A stretch of DNA of 64,000 bases. It comes from Variovorax sp. UMC13 (GTDB lineage Bacteria; Pseudomonadota; Gammaproteobacteria; Burkholderiales; Burkholderiaceae_C). A model generated the notes under the pieces. The model was not told the origin of the DNA and searched no databases. It worked only from the letters and a program-made list of their open reading frames with translations. The DNA is taken from assembly GCF_014170375.1 (NCBI RefSeq), contig NZ_LZZW01000015.1, positions 1 to 64,000 of the forward strand, in the 5' to 3' direction. Positions 25,896-35,758 of this stretch are shown one piece after another; positions within the stretch are counted from its first letter, which is position 1; each line of letters opens with the position of its first letter. A program made the translations under genes and the position numbers.

Positions 25896-26424
25896 ATCCC
25901 CGACCATCTCGCCGAGCGATACCGGACCGAGTGCCAATGAGCTCACGACACTCTGCAGCGCCCCATCACGATGCGGTAAGACCGGCGCATCTGCATACCT
26001 GAACTGGGATGCCCGGGAACGGTTCTGCCTGACACGCGGAGCGGATCAAGGCCCGCTCCTCTTGGCCTGTGCCGTGCGTGCGAGCACCGCAGCGGCCCAG
26101 CGCCCGGGTTGCCACAGCCGCGCCGAGACGGTGAGCACATCGCGTTGGCGTCCTTCGAGGGAACGCGCTTGGCTAGCAAGCCGTCGGTCTGTGAGAGCTG
26201 CCCGTCCGCAAGGCCCCCGGCAACACCTTGCCACCTCCCAGCCGCCGGGCAGGTGATGGCAACCCAAGCGTCGCGATATCGCCGCCGTCGGGCGCATCCA
26301 CCCAGTGCCTACCGCCGTGGAGCATGGCGGTGGTCCACGCGGTGGAGTCAGAGAGCGCTTGGCTTGAGGATGCCGGTGAAATCAAGATTCAGACACGGGC
26401 TCAACCGACCGAACGGACAAGTTC
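25896..26424. other. Gene-free stretch between the AraC-type gene and the response regulator
   Basis: About 530 bp between two convergent genes. I find no domain, convincing start or strong terminator. Confidence 0.4.
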
Positions 26425-27129
26425 CTACGTTGCAAGAACGTAGCCCGTGCCGCGAACCGAATGCAGCGGCAAATGCATGCCCATCTGCTTTGCCTTTCGC
26501 CGTACGCGGCTGGCGATCGCGTCGATCCGGTGATCGTCGAAGTCAAATATGTCGCCGCCAAGAGCCCGGATGAGGTCGTCGCGACTGACTGCCAGGCCCT
26601 GGGAGCGAAAGAGGCAGGCGATGACAGCGCGCTCACTGGTGGTCAGCTTCATCTGGCGACCCTCCGGGTCGCTCAAGATCCAATCTCCCTCGAACAGCTG
26701 CCAAGCCCCCGCTCGCGTCGCGCCAGCTGCGGCGGTGCCTCCGCCTGCGTTCAAGCCACCAGTAGGCTCGATGTGCAACCGTCGTCCGATCGCATTCAAA
26801 GTCTCCGCCAGCTCCTCGATGACCACCGGTTTGGCCAGATAGGCATCTGCACCCTGGCGCAATCCGTGCAGGCGGTCTTCCAGCCGCCCACGGGCCGTTA
26901 CCAGTACCACGCCAATACGGCGATTCCTCCGCAGGTGCGATGCAATGGACAGGCCACTCTCGCCGGGCAGGCCGATGTCAACCACGGCGATGTCGCAAGG
27001 TGCAAGCGCAAAAGCCCTGTAGAAGGCCGGCGCTGCGGAAAAACCGTGCACCTCGAAGCCGAACTCCCCAAGCGAGAAGACCATTTCTTCACGGAGATCG
27101 TCTTCGTCCTCAATCACGTGGACCCTCAT
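26425..27129 (-). CDS. OmpR-family response regulator
   Basis: This 234-residue regulator has a receiver domain (about 1-115): acidic pair EDEDD, phospho-acceptor Asp in VVDIGLPGESG, the VTARG switch Thr and AKPV Lys. A winged-helix DNA-binding domain (about 140-234) includes LTTSERAVIACLF, IDAIASRVRRKA and VRGTGYVL. A linker rich in Gly/Ala joins them. Starts at 27156 and 27165 are also in frame; 27129 (MRVHVIEDEDD) gives the normal N-terminus. It is divergent from a histidine kinase gene, its likely partner. Confidence 0.92.
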   Translation of the reverse strand: MRVHVIEDEDDLREEMVFSLGEFGFEVHGFSAAPAFYRAFALAPCDIAVVDIGLPGESGLSIASHLRRNRRIGVVLVTARGRLEDRLHGLRQGADAYLAKPVVIEELAETLNAIGRRLHIEPTGGLNAGGGTAAAGATRAGAWQLFEGDWILSDPEGRQMKLTTSERAVIACLFRSQGLAVSRDDLIRALGGDIFDFDDHRIDAIASRVRRKAKQMGMHLPLHSVRGTGYVLAT

Positions 27130-27202
27130 CAGCGGAGCAGAACGTATGGGTGACATGTCGATCATTGTAAATTCGCATGAATCCTGCTCCCCCGGTGAGG
27201 AC

Positions 27203-29353
27203 ATGTACTTCACCTTCCCCATGCGTCTCTTGCCACTCTTTGTCAGCTTCTTCCGCGTGCTTCGCACGATGCACCGCGGCCTCTGCGCGCTGGCTTGGGT
27301 GATGGCAGCAAGCTTGCCCGCGCAAGCGATGCAGCTCTCGGCGTCCGACGGGCTGCACGATGGAAAGCCACTTGTCGGCGTGGCCGTGCAGCACGATATC
27401 GAGGGCCGTTGGCAAGTAGAGGATCTGCACCGCGGCCCCCAGCGGCATGCGTTTGAATCGCTGGGCGATTCGCTGGAAGCCGGCTTCACCCGCGACACGG
27501 TCTGGCTGCGCTTCTCCGTGACGCGCACGCAGGACGCTCCGACGCGCTGGCTGCTACGCGTGCGCCCCGCCCGCCTGAACCAGGCGACGCTGTATGCACC
27601 GGACGGCCGCGGCGGATTCATCGAAACGGCGCTTGGCGATCAGCGACCCTTCGTTGATCGGCCGCTCGCGGACCACAACCTGATCTATCCGATTGAGGTA
27701 GCGACGACCGCCGGCGACTACTACCTGCGACTTCGCAATGACGGCGCAGCATTGCGCGCGGAGCTGGACCTGTGGCAACCCGACGGCTTCGCCCGCGCCC
27801 GGACCAAAGACTACACCGCCATCGGTGTCCTCCTGGGCGCGGCGATGCTGTCGATTTGCATGAACCTGATCTTCATGGTCTGGCTGAAAGATTCACTCTA
27901 CGGTCATTACGCCCTGTACGTACTGTGCATTGCCGGACTGTCCGTGGCGCGCCAGGGTTACTTGGCCGAATGGATTCTGGACACGCGCCCGGAGCGCGTG
28001 GCGCAGGCGGTGCTGGCAATGAACTGCCTCTTCAATGTAGTCGCCACTCTTTTCATGTCACGCATCTTCGGATTCCGAGAGCACTGGCGACCCGCGGCTC
28101 GCTTCTTCGACGCAGTCGCAGTATTCAACCTGCTTGCACTGGGCGTGTCCCTGACGGAATTCCACAGTTCGATCGGCGCCTGGGTAGGCCTCGGTAGCGC
28201 TGCGTCCACCCTCTTTGGCGCCCTGTTCGTAAGCTATCTGCTCCTCGTACGTCGGCAGTTTCAGTATCTGCTACCCGCAGCAGCCTTCTCGGTCGGCACG
28301 GTGCTCGGACTGTACAGCTTGCTGAAGCTCTGGCTGGGCGATCGCGTCCCCGGCGTTGCGCCCGGCCACATCTACATGCTGAGCAGTCTGACGCATCTGA
28401 TCCTGCTGAACATCGCGGTCGCGGACCGGACACGCCGCGCGGAGCGCGACATCCGGCGTGAGCGCCGCCAGGCGATGCGGATTCGCCTCGAGGCCGAGCA
28501 GGTGCTCGAGTCGACCGTTGCTCGCCGAACCGTCGAGCTGGCCAGCACGAATGGCACATTGCGCGACGAGATCGACAAGCGCATTCGCCTCGAGACTCGC
28601 CTTCTGGAATCGCTTGACATCACCCGCAAAGCCGCCGAACAGCAACAGGAATTCGTCTCGATGGTCTCGCACGAGTTCCGCACACCGTTGGCGATCATCG
28701 ACGCCGCGGCGCAATCGCTCGACCTGTCGAAGGTTCGAGAAGAACCCGCGGTGAAGCTGCGAACGGCAAAGATTCGGCGCTCGGTGCAGCGCCTGTCCAT
28801 GCTCATCGAGAATATTCTGCTTTCTGATCGCTTGCAGCTCCAATACCGTGCGCTGCGGCTGGAGCCAGTCGATCTGTACATGCTCGCACGCGGCCTGTGC
28901 CACACCCTCAACTTGCGAGGGGCAGAACGGCTGCAACTCACGGCACCAGGCGGGTTGCCGGAGGTGCAATGCGACCGCTCGCTCGTGGAGATCGGGCTTC
29001 AGAACCTAATGCACAACGCCTTGAAGTACTCTCCGCCGGACAGCAACGTCCAGGTCACGTTGCGCCAAGTCGACGAGACGGTGCAGATCGACGTGTCCGA
29101 TCGGGGCGGCGGCGTTCCAAAGGCGGACGTTGAGCAGATCTTTGAGAAGTACTTCCGCTCCGACACCGTGTCGACCGTCTCGGGTTCAGGGCTGGGTCTT
29201 CATCTCTCGCGCGAGATCGCACGCCGCCACGGCGGCGATGTGCGGCTGATCGAGACCGGCACGGAGGGCTCGACCTTTCGCATGGTCCTGCCGATGGTCG
29301 CCGCCCCTTCACAGCTCGCAGCCACCAATCCCGGGCCGACGCGCACGGCGTGA
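27203..29353 (+). CDS. 7TMR-DISM histidine kinase
   Basis: This 716-residue sensor has a signal peptide, a periplasmic 7TMR-DISMED2 carbohydrate/ligand-type domain (about 55-185), seven membrane helices (about 205-405) and a coiled coil. HisKA follows with the phospho-acceptor His in SMVSHEFRTPLAIID. A HATPase_c domain carries LQNLMHNALKYSP, DRGGGVPKADVEQIFEKYF and SGLGLHLSREI. It should phosphorylate the divergent OmpR-type regulator. Several in-frame starts exist (27146, 27203, 27221, 27269); 27203 follows GAGGA. The signal sensed is unknown. A TonB-dependent receptor follows and could be a target. Confidence 0.9.
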   Translation: MYFTFPMRLLPLFVSFFRVLRTMHRGLCALAWVMAASLPAQAMQLSASDGLHDGKPLVGVAVQHDIEGRWQVEDLHRGPQRHAFESLGDSLEAGFTRDTVWLRFSVTRTQDAPTRWLLRVRPARLNQATLYAPDGRGGFIETALGDQRPFVDRPLADHNLIYPIEVATTAGDYYLRLRNDGAALRAELDLWQPDGFARARTKDYTAIGVLLGAAMLSICMNLIFMVWLKDSLYGHYALYVLCIAGLSVARQGYLAEWILDTRPERVAQAVLAMNCLFNVVATLFMSRIFGFREHWRPAARFFDAVAVFNLLALGVSLTEFHSSIGAWVGLGSAASTLFGALFVSYLLLVRRQFQYLLPAAAFSVGTVLGLYSLLKLWLGDRVPGVAPGHIYMLSSLTHLILLNIAVADRTRRAERDIRRERRQAMRIRLEAEQVLESTVARRTVELASTNGTLRDEIDKRIRLETRLLESLDITRKAAEQQQEFVSMVSHEFRTPLAIIDAAAQSLDLSKVREEPAVKLRTAKIRRSVQRLSMLIENILLSDRLQLQYRALRLEPVDLYMLARGLCHTLNLRGAERLQLTAPGGLPEVQCDRSLVEIGLQNLMHNALKYSPPDSNVQVTLRQVDETVQIDVSDRGGGVPKADVEQIFEKYFRSDTVSTVSGSGLGLHLSREIARRHGGDVRLIETGTEGSTFRMVLPMVAAPSQLAATNPGPTRTA

Positions 29354-29583
29354 ATGCTTGTACGAAGCGGCCAGGCGGCTCGGGAGACACGCGCTATTCC
29401 GAGCGCATGGACGACATCATTCCTTGAGATCGGCGGTGGCGCCCGTCGCTCCTCTTCGCGCATCGAGAAGGGCCCGCCCCACCCTGCGACGCGGTCGTTC
29501 GCTCGTAGTACCAGCGCAGCGCGGCTGCACGCTAAAGTATGCGTCGCAATCAACAGGCAGGGGGACACTTGCTCCCGTGAATT

Positions 29584-31914
29584 ATGCAGAGGCAGCGGAG
29601 TGGCGCATCGGGCGCATCAGGCGCATTGCGGCGCAAAACGGCTATCGGGGTCCTGGTCTTCCTAGGTGCGAATCTCGACATCGCCGCTCAGGCAGAAGAG
29701 GTTCAGACGCTCGCGCCGGTGACGGTTGATGCACGGGGGCGGACAGAGGCCGTACAGGCGATACCGGCTGCGGTCGCCGTGCTTGAGGGGCATGAACTCG
29801 ACGCACAACGGGTCAGGCGCATGGAGGATCTCGAGCAGCAGCTACCGAGCACGAGCATCGCGACGCCAGACGCGCGGAGGCTGAGCATCGGGGTGCGCGG
29901 CATTGGCCGCAATCCGAGCAATGACGGCCTCGAGAGCAGCACCGGGGTGTATTTGGACAACGTCTACCTCGGCCGCGTCGGCATGGCGGTGTTCGACCTT
30001 CTGGACGTCGAGCGTGTCGAGCTGCTGCGCGGGCCCCAGGGGACTCTGTTCGGAAAAAACACCACCGCCGGCGTGCTGCGCATCCAGACTCGCGCGCCAA
30101 CGTTCGACGCCGAGCGCAGCGTACAGCTGTCGTTCGGCCAGCGCGAACTCAGCGAGGGCCGGGCCATCTTCTCAGGCCCGCTTTCCGACAATCTGGCGGG
30201 GCGCCTTGTCGTCTATCGTTCGCATGAGGGCGGGTCGATCAGCAACCTTTACAACGGCGATCGTCTTGGCGGCGGCGAACATTACGGTGCACGCGGTCAG
30301 CTGCTGCTGCGACACGCCGGCGACTTCAGTTTGCGCATGATCGCAGAACACCACCGCGAACGATCGAGCAGCGGCACAGCCGTGAACTATGGCCTGGGGC
30401 CGGGTCTGGCGATGGCACGCGCGCTTGCCGGCGGTGCAACGGGTATCGTCACAGACCCGCAGCGGCGAGAGGTCAACATCGATGGAGAGGAATCGGTGCG
30501 AAGCGACCAGAATGCACTGTCGGCAGAAGCGCGCTGGAAGTTCGGATCGGGAGCAGAAATCACCTCAATCACTGCAGCGCGAGACTGGCGCTTCCGACGC
30601 GTCACTGACGACAACCTCAACATCCCGGTTCTGCTCGAGGGCGGAAGTGCCTTGCGGCAGCAGCAGATCTCGCAGGAACTGCGGCTGGCCGGCCCCCTCG
30701 GCGGCCGAGTCGACTATGTAGCCGGTTTTTACCTCCTGCGGCAGCGTCTGCGAAACCAGAGTTGGACTGACTTCGGTAGCCGCGCCGACATCGTTCTGCA
30801 AGGTAACGCCGTGCCGGTGTTCGCCAATTCCTCGAGCATCAATTTTGGCGCGCTTGACACCCAGAGCTACGCGTTGTTCTCGCAGGCGACGTTGCACGCA
30901 ACACCCGAACTCGACCTCACGGCGGGACTTCGGGTGACGCAGGAAGACAGGAAGGCCCGCACGCAGCGTGGCGACTCGACCGGGGGCTCGCCAGCCACAG
31001 CCTTCCTGCGCGACAACGCACTCGTGCTCGGGGCCTACGACACCGGTGCACTGCGCATCCGACAGACCAGTCCGTCGGGGCTTCTGAGCGCGAGCTACCG
31101 CATCGCGCCGACGCTGATGGCCTATGCCGGACTGGCCCACGGCGAGAAGTCCGGCGGCGTCAACCTTGCAGGCCCGGGCGCGGCACCCGGGCCGCTGGGG
31201 GCAAAGTCGCTCATCCTCGGGCCGGAGCGCGTCGACAGTCTCGACGCCGGCATCAAGAGCCGCTTTCTGGACGATCGCCTGCATCTCAACGTGAGCACAT
31301 TCTTCGCCAGCGTCCGCGGGTATCAGACAGCCTATTTCGTACCCTCGGGCGCAGGCGTGGGCAACTATGTACAGATCCTGACGAACGCAGGAGATCTGCG
31401 ATCTCGTGGCGTCGAGCTGGAACTCAGAGCGCTGCCCATGCATGGACTTAACCTCAGGGGCAGCCTCTCATTCAACGACGCACGCTACCGGCGGTACGAC
31501 AACGCACCGTGCCCTTCGGAGATCGCCGTCCCACAACCTGCGGCGCGCTGCGACCTGTCACGCCGGCAGGTTGCCGGTGCGCCGCGTTGGATGGTCAGCC
31601 TTGGAGGCGAGTACCGCTACAGCTTGTCGGCATCGGTGAAACATACGCTGTCCGCGGTCTACGCGTGGCGTTCGGGCCAGGACGGCACGCTGGACGCCTC
31701 GGTCTACGCGCGCGTTCCGGGCTATGGGGTGCTGAACGTCTCGACGAACTGGGAGTGGATTCGCGGCACTCACGCGTGGACACTGGCGCTCTGGGCGCGT
31801 AATGCCCTCGACAAGCGCTATTTCCAAGCAGTGACCGCCACAGCCAACGGTGCCTACCTGGCCACCATTGGAGCGCCCCGAACGGTCGGGGTCTCGCTAC
31901 GTGTCGACTTCTGA
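29584..31914 (+). CDS. TonB-dependent outer-membrane receptor
   Basis: This 776-residue receptor has an N-terminal signal region, a TonB-box-like stretch near LAPVTVDARGR, and a plug domain (about 55-170: IRGIG-like VRGIGRNPSN, GVYLDNVYLGR, DLLDVERVELLRGPQGTLFGKNTTAGVLRI). A beta barrel follows and ends in the C-terminal aromatic RVDF. The motif GPQGTLFGKNTTAG is the FecA/CirA-type signature. The substrate is not clear. It lies downstream of a two-component system and converges on the type I secretion genes. Confidence 0.93.
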   Translation: MQRQRSGASGASGALRRKTAIGVLVFLGANLDIAAQAEEVQTLAPVTVDARGRTEAVQAIPAAVAVLEGHELDAQRVRRMEDLEQQLPSTSIATPDARRLSIGVRGIGRNPSNDGLESSTGVYLDNVYLGRVGMAVFDLLDVERVELLRGPQGTLFGKNTTAGVLRIQTRAPTFDAERSVQLSFGQRELSEGRAIFSGPLSDNLAGRLVVYRSHEGGSISNLYNGDRLGGGEHYGARGQLLLRHAGDFSLRMIAEHHRERSSSGTAVNYGLGPGLAMARALAGGATGIVTDPQRREVNIDGEESVRSDQNALSAEARWKFGSGAEITSITAARDWRFRRVTDDNLNIPVLLEGGSALRQQQISQELRLAGPLGGRVDYVAGFYLLRQRLRNQSWTDFGSRADIVLQGNAVPVFANSSSINFGALDTQSYALFSQATLHATPELDLTAGLRVTQEDRKARTQRGDSTGGSPATAFLRDNALVLGAYDTGALRIRQTSPSGLLSASYRIAPTLMAYAGLAHGEKSGGVNLAGPGAAPGPLGAKSLILGPERVDSLDAGIKSRFLDDRLHLNVSTFFASVRGYQTAYFVPSGAGVGNYVQILTNAGDLRSRGVELELRALPMHGLNLRGSLSFNDARYRRYDNAPCPSEIAVPQPAARCDLSRRQVAGAPRWMVSLGGEYRYSLSASVKHTLSAVYAWRSGQDGTLDASVYARVPGYGVLNVSTNWEWIRGTHAWTLALWARNALDKRYFQAVTATANGAYLATIGAPRTVGVSLRVDF

Positions 31915-32237
31915 GGGCGTACCGGCTGTTGCCCGTCGAACAGAGAGCAAAGCCGCGCGGGGCGCGCCCATGGGATGCTCCGAGCGAGCCGGCGATCAAG
32001 CGCGAATTGGCCAGCGCATGAAACTGGCATGCGCGCATTGCTTGGTGAAGCATCTGTCCGTGCGGCGGGCCGATCAGGCCGAAGCGCAGCCCTTGCTCGA
32101 TCGGGATCTGTTCAGAAGGCGCTCATTGCGTGAAGAGCGTCCTGAGCCCCCGGCGAGTCGACTCTGGTCCGGGTAAGGGCGCAAGCAAGCCGCTCCGGCA
32201 CCAAGGGTGCACCGCCCGCAGTGCCTAGCCGCAGGGC
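31915..32237. other. Intergenic region between the TonB receptor and hlyD-like gene
   Basis: About 320 bp between convergent genes. I see no gene and no strong terminator. Confidence 0.4.
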
Positions 32238-33467
32238 CTAGCGTTCGCGAAGGGCCTCACGGGCACGGTTCAGAGGCTTGGTCAGGTACTCCCAGACTGT
32301 CTTCTTTCCTGTGCCAATGTCCGCCGTTGCCACCATGCCCGGCACAATCGGAAACCGCTGCCCACTCTTGCTCAGAAGCACGTCGGAGTTGGTACGGACC
32401 AGCACCGGGTAGTAGACAACCTCGGGTTTGACCTCATCGCGCAGGGTGTCCGGTGCGATGTTCACCACTTCCCCGTCCAGACCGCCGTAGACGGAATAGT
32501 CGTACGCAGTGATCTTCACCAACGCTTTTTGGCCTGGGTGGATAAACGCGATATCGCGGGGGGAGATGCGGGCTTCGACCAAGAGTTGATCGTCAAGCGG
32601 CACCAGTGTCATCAGCGAGCCGTTGGGCGCGACAACGCCTCCGATGGTCGTGACGTCCAAGCTCTTGACGATGCCGCGTACAGGCGAGAGCAGGGTCAGC
32701 CGGCCGAGCGTGTCGGCTCGGCCCCGCACGACCGAGGACAACGACTTCACCTCGGCGTCCGCCTTGGCCAGCTCTTCGCGACTGCGCACCATATACCCGG
32801 AGCGCGCCTCGGCGATCTTGAGTTCCAGCTCGGCCCCTTGGCGCTGGAGTCGGATCAGTTCGACATTGCTCGCGGCGCCGCTGGCCACCAAGGAGCGGGT
32901 GATCTCCAGCTCGCTGCGCACAAGGGTCAGTGCTTGGCCCAGCCCTGCGACCGTTTCGCTCAGGCTTGCACGTCGCGAGCGAAATAGCGCCGACTCCGAC
33001 GCCGTGAGCTGGGGCCAGCCGCGCAGTTCGGCTGGAAAGTTGATGCTGGCCTGTCCTTCGACCTCTGCGCGCAGGCGCACACTGCTGGCCAGAGCGGCTC
33101 GATAGCGCGACGCAGACTCTTCCACATTCGACTCACCGCGTGTGGGATCGAGCTGAGCTAGCACTTCGCCTTTCTCGACGATCTGGCCTTCGCGCACACG
33201 CAGTCCGATCAGGATGCCCCCCTCGAGAGACTGCACGCGCTGCTCTCGCGAACTCGGAATCACTTTGCCGGTACCGCTTGAGACTTCATCGATCTGGAAG
33301 TACCACGCCCAGCCAAAGAAGGTGATCAGGAGCAGCGCGACCAGGCGCACGACGCGGGTGGACTTGCTCGCGCGGACCTCGTCATAGTCGTCCAGATCCG
33401 GCTCGTGGGTCCGGCCGCGGGCATGCTTGGTTGGGCCTGGCTGGACCAGCGCCGCCTTCGCGCTCAT
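32238..33467 (-). CDS. HlyD/LapC-family type I secretion membrane-fusion protein
   Basis: This 409-residue adaptor has one membrane helix (about 40-58, VVRLVALLLITFFGWAWYF) and a first lipoyl half (GTGKVIPSSREQRVQSLEGGI). A long alpha-hairpin (about 110-265) and the second half SPVRGIVKSLDVTTIGGVV follow, with a C-terminal beta domain. It links the inner-membrane ABC exporter to the TolC channel. Its ATG overlaps the stop of the exporter gene by 4 bp (ATGA). Confidence 0.94.
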   Translation of the reverse strand: MSAKAALVQPGPTKHARGRTHEPDLDDYDEVRASKSTRVVRLVALLLITFFGWAWYFQIDEVSSGTGKVIPSSREQRVQSLEGGILIGLRVREGQIVEKGEVLAQLDPTRGESNVEESASRYRAALASSVRLRAEVEGQASINFPAELRGWPQLTASESALFRSRRASLSETVAGLGQALTLVRSELEITRSLVASGAASNVELIRLQRQGAELELKIAEARSGYMVRSREELAKADAEVKSLSSVVRGRADTLGRLTLLSPVRGIVKSLDVTTIGGVVAPNGSLMTLVPLDDQLLVEARISPRDIAFIHPGQKALVKITAYDYSVYGGLDGEVVNIAPDTLRDEVKPEVVYYPVLVRTNSDVLLSKSGQRFPIVPGMVATADIGTGKKTVWEYLTKPLNRAREALRER

Positions 33468-35758
33468 GATGCGCTCCCTTCGCGCGGCTGGCCTTTCGGC
33501 CGAGGCATTGATGTGACCGCATTGGCATTGGCATTGGCATTGGCATTGGCAGCTGATCCCCTGCGCAACCGCGCCAGTACTTCGTCGCGCGCCCCATCCA
33601 TCACGATGGCACCGCCGTCCACCACGATGACCCGGTCCGCCGCTTCCAGCACAGCCGGACGATGGGTCGCAATCAACAGGGTACGGCCCGGGGCCAACGC
33701 GCGAAGCATCTTGATGACCTCGCGCTCCGCGCCTTCGTCGAGCGCAGCAGTTGGCTCGTCGAGCAAGAGCACCCGAGGCTGGCGCAGCATCAGCCGCGCG
33801 AGCAGGAGGCTCTGTCGCTGTCCGCCGGACAGACCTAGACCGCCTTCCAGAACAGGATGGTTAAGACCTGAGGGCAGTCGTTGCACGAAAGCCCATGCGC
33901 CCACCGCCTGCAGTGCAGCGGTCAGCTCGCCGTCCGTCGCATGCGGTGCGCCAAGCGTCAGGTTTTCACGCAGCGTGCCATGGAACAGGCGTGCATTCTG
34001 CGAAAGAAGAGCCACATCCCGGCGCACATCGGCTGGATCGATGTGCGCCAACGCCACGCCGTCCAGCAACACCAGTCCATCCCTGGCATCCAGGAGGCCC
34101 GAGAGGGCCTGGAGCAACGTCGACTTGCCTGCGCCGTTGCGCCCCAGCACGGCAATGCGTTCGCCCGGCTGGATCTTCAACGTCTGCACGACCAGCGCCG
34201 CGGTTTGGCCATCGTGGCTGAACGATGCCTGGCGCAATTCGAAGCCACCCTCCAATGCGGCGCGGTGGATACGCGTGCCTTCAGGGGCGTGATCCACGGG
34301 CAACTGCATCAGGTGATCCAGCGCCTGGCTGGCCACCTTGCCTTGCTGCCAGCGGTTGAGCACCTGGGTCACACCCGCGAGTGGTGCGAGCATGCGGCTT
34401 GACAGGATGGACGCGGCCACCAGCACGCCGGTGCTCATTTCACCAGCCATCACCATCGGAGCGCCGAAAAACACCACCACTGCGAAAGCACCTCCCTGCA
34501 CCGTCTGCAGCCAGTTGTTCAGCCCATTGAGCAAGGCCCGCAGCTTGAGTCCCGATTCGGCACTGACGGCGTTGTAGTGATTCCATTGATTCTGAAACCG
34601 GGGCTCAGCCTGCAAAACCTTGATGTCCTCAATGCCCTGGACCGCTTCAACCAGCATGGCGTTGCGCAGAGCGGCCTCACGCATGCTCGACTGTGCCAGC
34701 TCGCGCAGCCTGCGCTGGGCGAAGAGGCTCGGCAGCAGCAGCATGGCAAACGCGGCCAGCGGCACCAAGACCAGCGGGCCGGCAATGAACCAAAAGACAA
34801 TGCAGAACAAGACGAAGAAGGGCAGGTCCGCAGCTGCGACCACCGTCGTGGACGTGAGCATCTCGCGCATCGGCTCCAGTTCGCGTATTTGCGAGATGAA
34901 ACTTCCGGTCGCGCGCGGGCGCGCCGTGTTGCGCACCCTCAGTGCATGACCGAACACGCGGTCGGAGATGCGAAGATCCGCGCGCTTTCCGAGCACGTCG
35001 GTGATGCGCATGCGCGCGCCTCGCATCAACGATGCGAAAAGCAGGGACAGCAGCACGCCACCGAAGAGCACCCAAAGCGTGGGCGATGATTGTGCTGGCA
35101 CCACCCGGTCGTACACCTGCATGGAGAACAGTATCCCGCCGAGGGCCATCAGATTCGTGACGAACGAGGCGATCAATACGTGCCAGTACGGCCGAAGATC
35201 GGCCAGGACGATACGACGCAGCCAGTGCTGTTCCACTGGAGTGATATACCCATCCACACGTGAATCGGGGGCCGATTGCAGCGGGCGAAGCACGGCGACC
35301 ACTTGGACGTGGGGCTGAAGCTCTTCGATGGTTCTCGTGGTTTCCGCGCCTTGGTCGCCGCTGAACATCAGGCGCAGACCTTCTGCAGTGAGCGCGGTGA
35401 CGACGGCCACCTGACCGCTGGCGAGTTGAACGACAACGGGTAGCCGCCAGGATGTGAGCTTTTCGAGCCGGGTGTCAACGTAGCGCAGCGTCAGGCCCGC
35501 CTGTCTTGCCATTTGACGCGAACTCTCCTCCGGCGACAGCTCCCCGCTCCAGTCCGCCGCCACACGGATGTGCTCGCGCGACGCTTGCAGGTGGTAGTGA
35601 GTGCAAAGCGCCAACACGGCGTCGATCCAGCCGTCGCGCACTGCGGGCGGGGCACCACCGGCGCGTGGGTCGGCCCCTCGGGTCGCCGCATCTGGGGCTG
35701 GCGGCTTTGGCGAGCCTGCGCTCACGCGCGCTGCCTCTGGTGAGAAAGTCGCGTTCAA
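33464..35758 (-). CDS. LapB-type type I secretion ABC permease/ATPase
   Basis: This 764-residue exporter has an N-terminal C39-like domain without the catalytic Cys (about 45-150), six membrane helices (about 175-450) and an ATPase domain (about 500-730). Walker A is GRNGAGKSTLLQAL, the signature LSGGQRQSLLLARL, Walker B VLLLDEPTAALD and the H-loop LIATHRP. A degenerate C39 domain is typical of exporters of large RTX-type adhesins. The C-terminus carries an (Asn-Ala) run encoded by a hexanucleotide repeat. Overlaps of ATGA link it to the TolC-type gene before it and to hlyD after it. Confidence 0.94.
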   Translation of the reverse strand: MNATFSPEAARVSAGSPKPPAPDAATRGADPRAGGAPPAVRDGWIDAVLALCTHYHLQASREHIRVAADWSGELSPEESSRQMARQAGLTLRYVDTRLEKLTSWRLPVVVQLASGQVAVVTALTAEGLRLMFSGDQGAETTRTIEELQPHVQVVAVLRPLQSAPDSRVDGYITPVEQHWLRRIVLADLRPYWHVLIASFVTNLMALGGILFSMQVYDRVVPAQSSPTLWVLFGGVLLSLLFASLMRGARMRITDVLGKRADLRISDRVFGHALRVRNTARPRATGSFISQIRELEPMREMLTSTTVVAAADLPFFVLFCIVFWFIAGPLVLVPLAAFAMLLLPSLFAQRRLRELAQSSMREAALRNAMLVEAVQGIEDIKVLQAEPRFQNQWNHYNAVSAESGLKLRALLNGLNNWLQTVQGGAFAVVVFFGAPMVMAGEMSTGVLVAASILSSRMLAPLAGVTQVLNRWQQGKVASQALDHLMQLPVDHAPEGTRIHRAALEGGFELRQASFSHDGQTAALVVQTLKIQPGERIAVLGRNGAGKSTLLQALSGLLDARDGLVLLDGVALAHIDPADVRRDVALLSQNARLFHGTLRENLTLGAPHATDGELTAALQAVGAWAFVQRLPSGLNHPVLEGGLGLSGGQRQSLLLARLMLRQPRVLLLDEPTAALDEGAEREVIKMLRALAPGRTLLIATHRPAVLEAADRVIVVDGGAIVMDGARDEVLARLRRGSAANANANANANAVTSMPRPKGQPREGSAS
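33519..33550. repeat. Hexanucleotide tandem repeat (GCATTG) inside the 3' end of the lapB-like gene
   Basis: About five copies of the 6-bp unit lie on the plus strand. On the minus strand they encode alternating Asn-Ala near residue 740. Changes in copy number would stay in frame. Confidence 0.85.
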
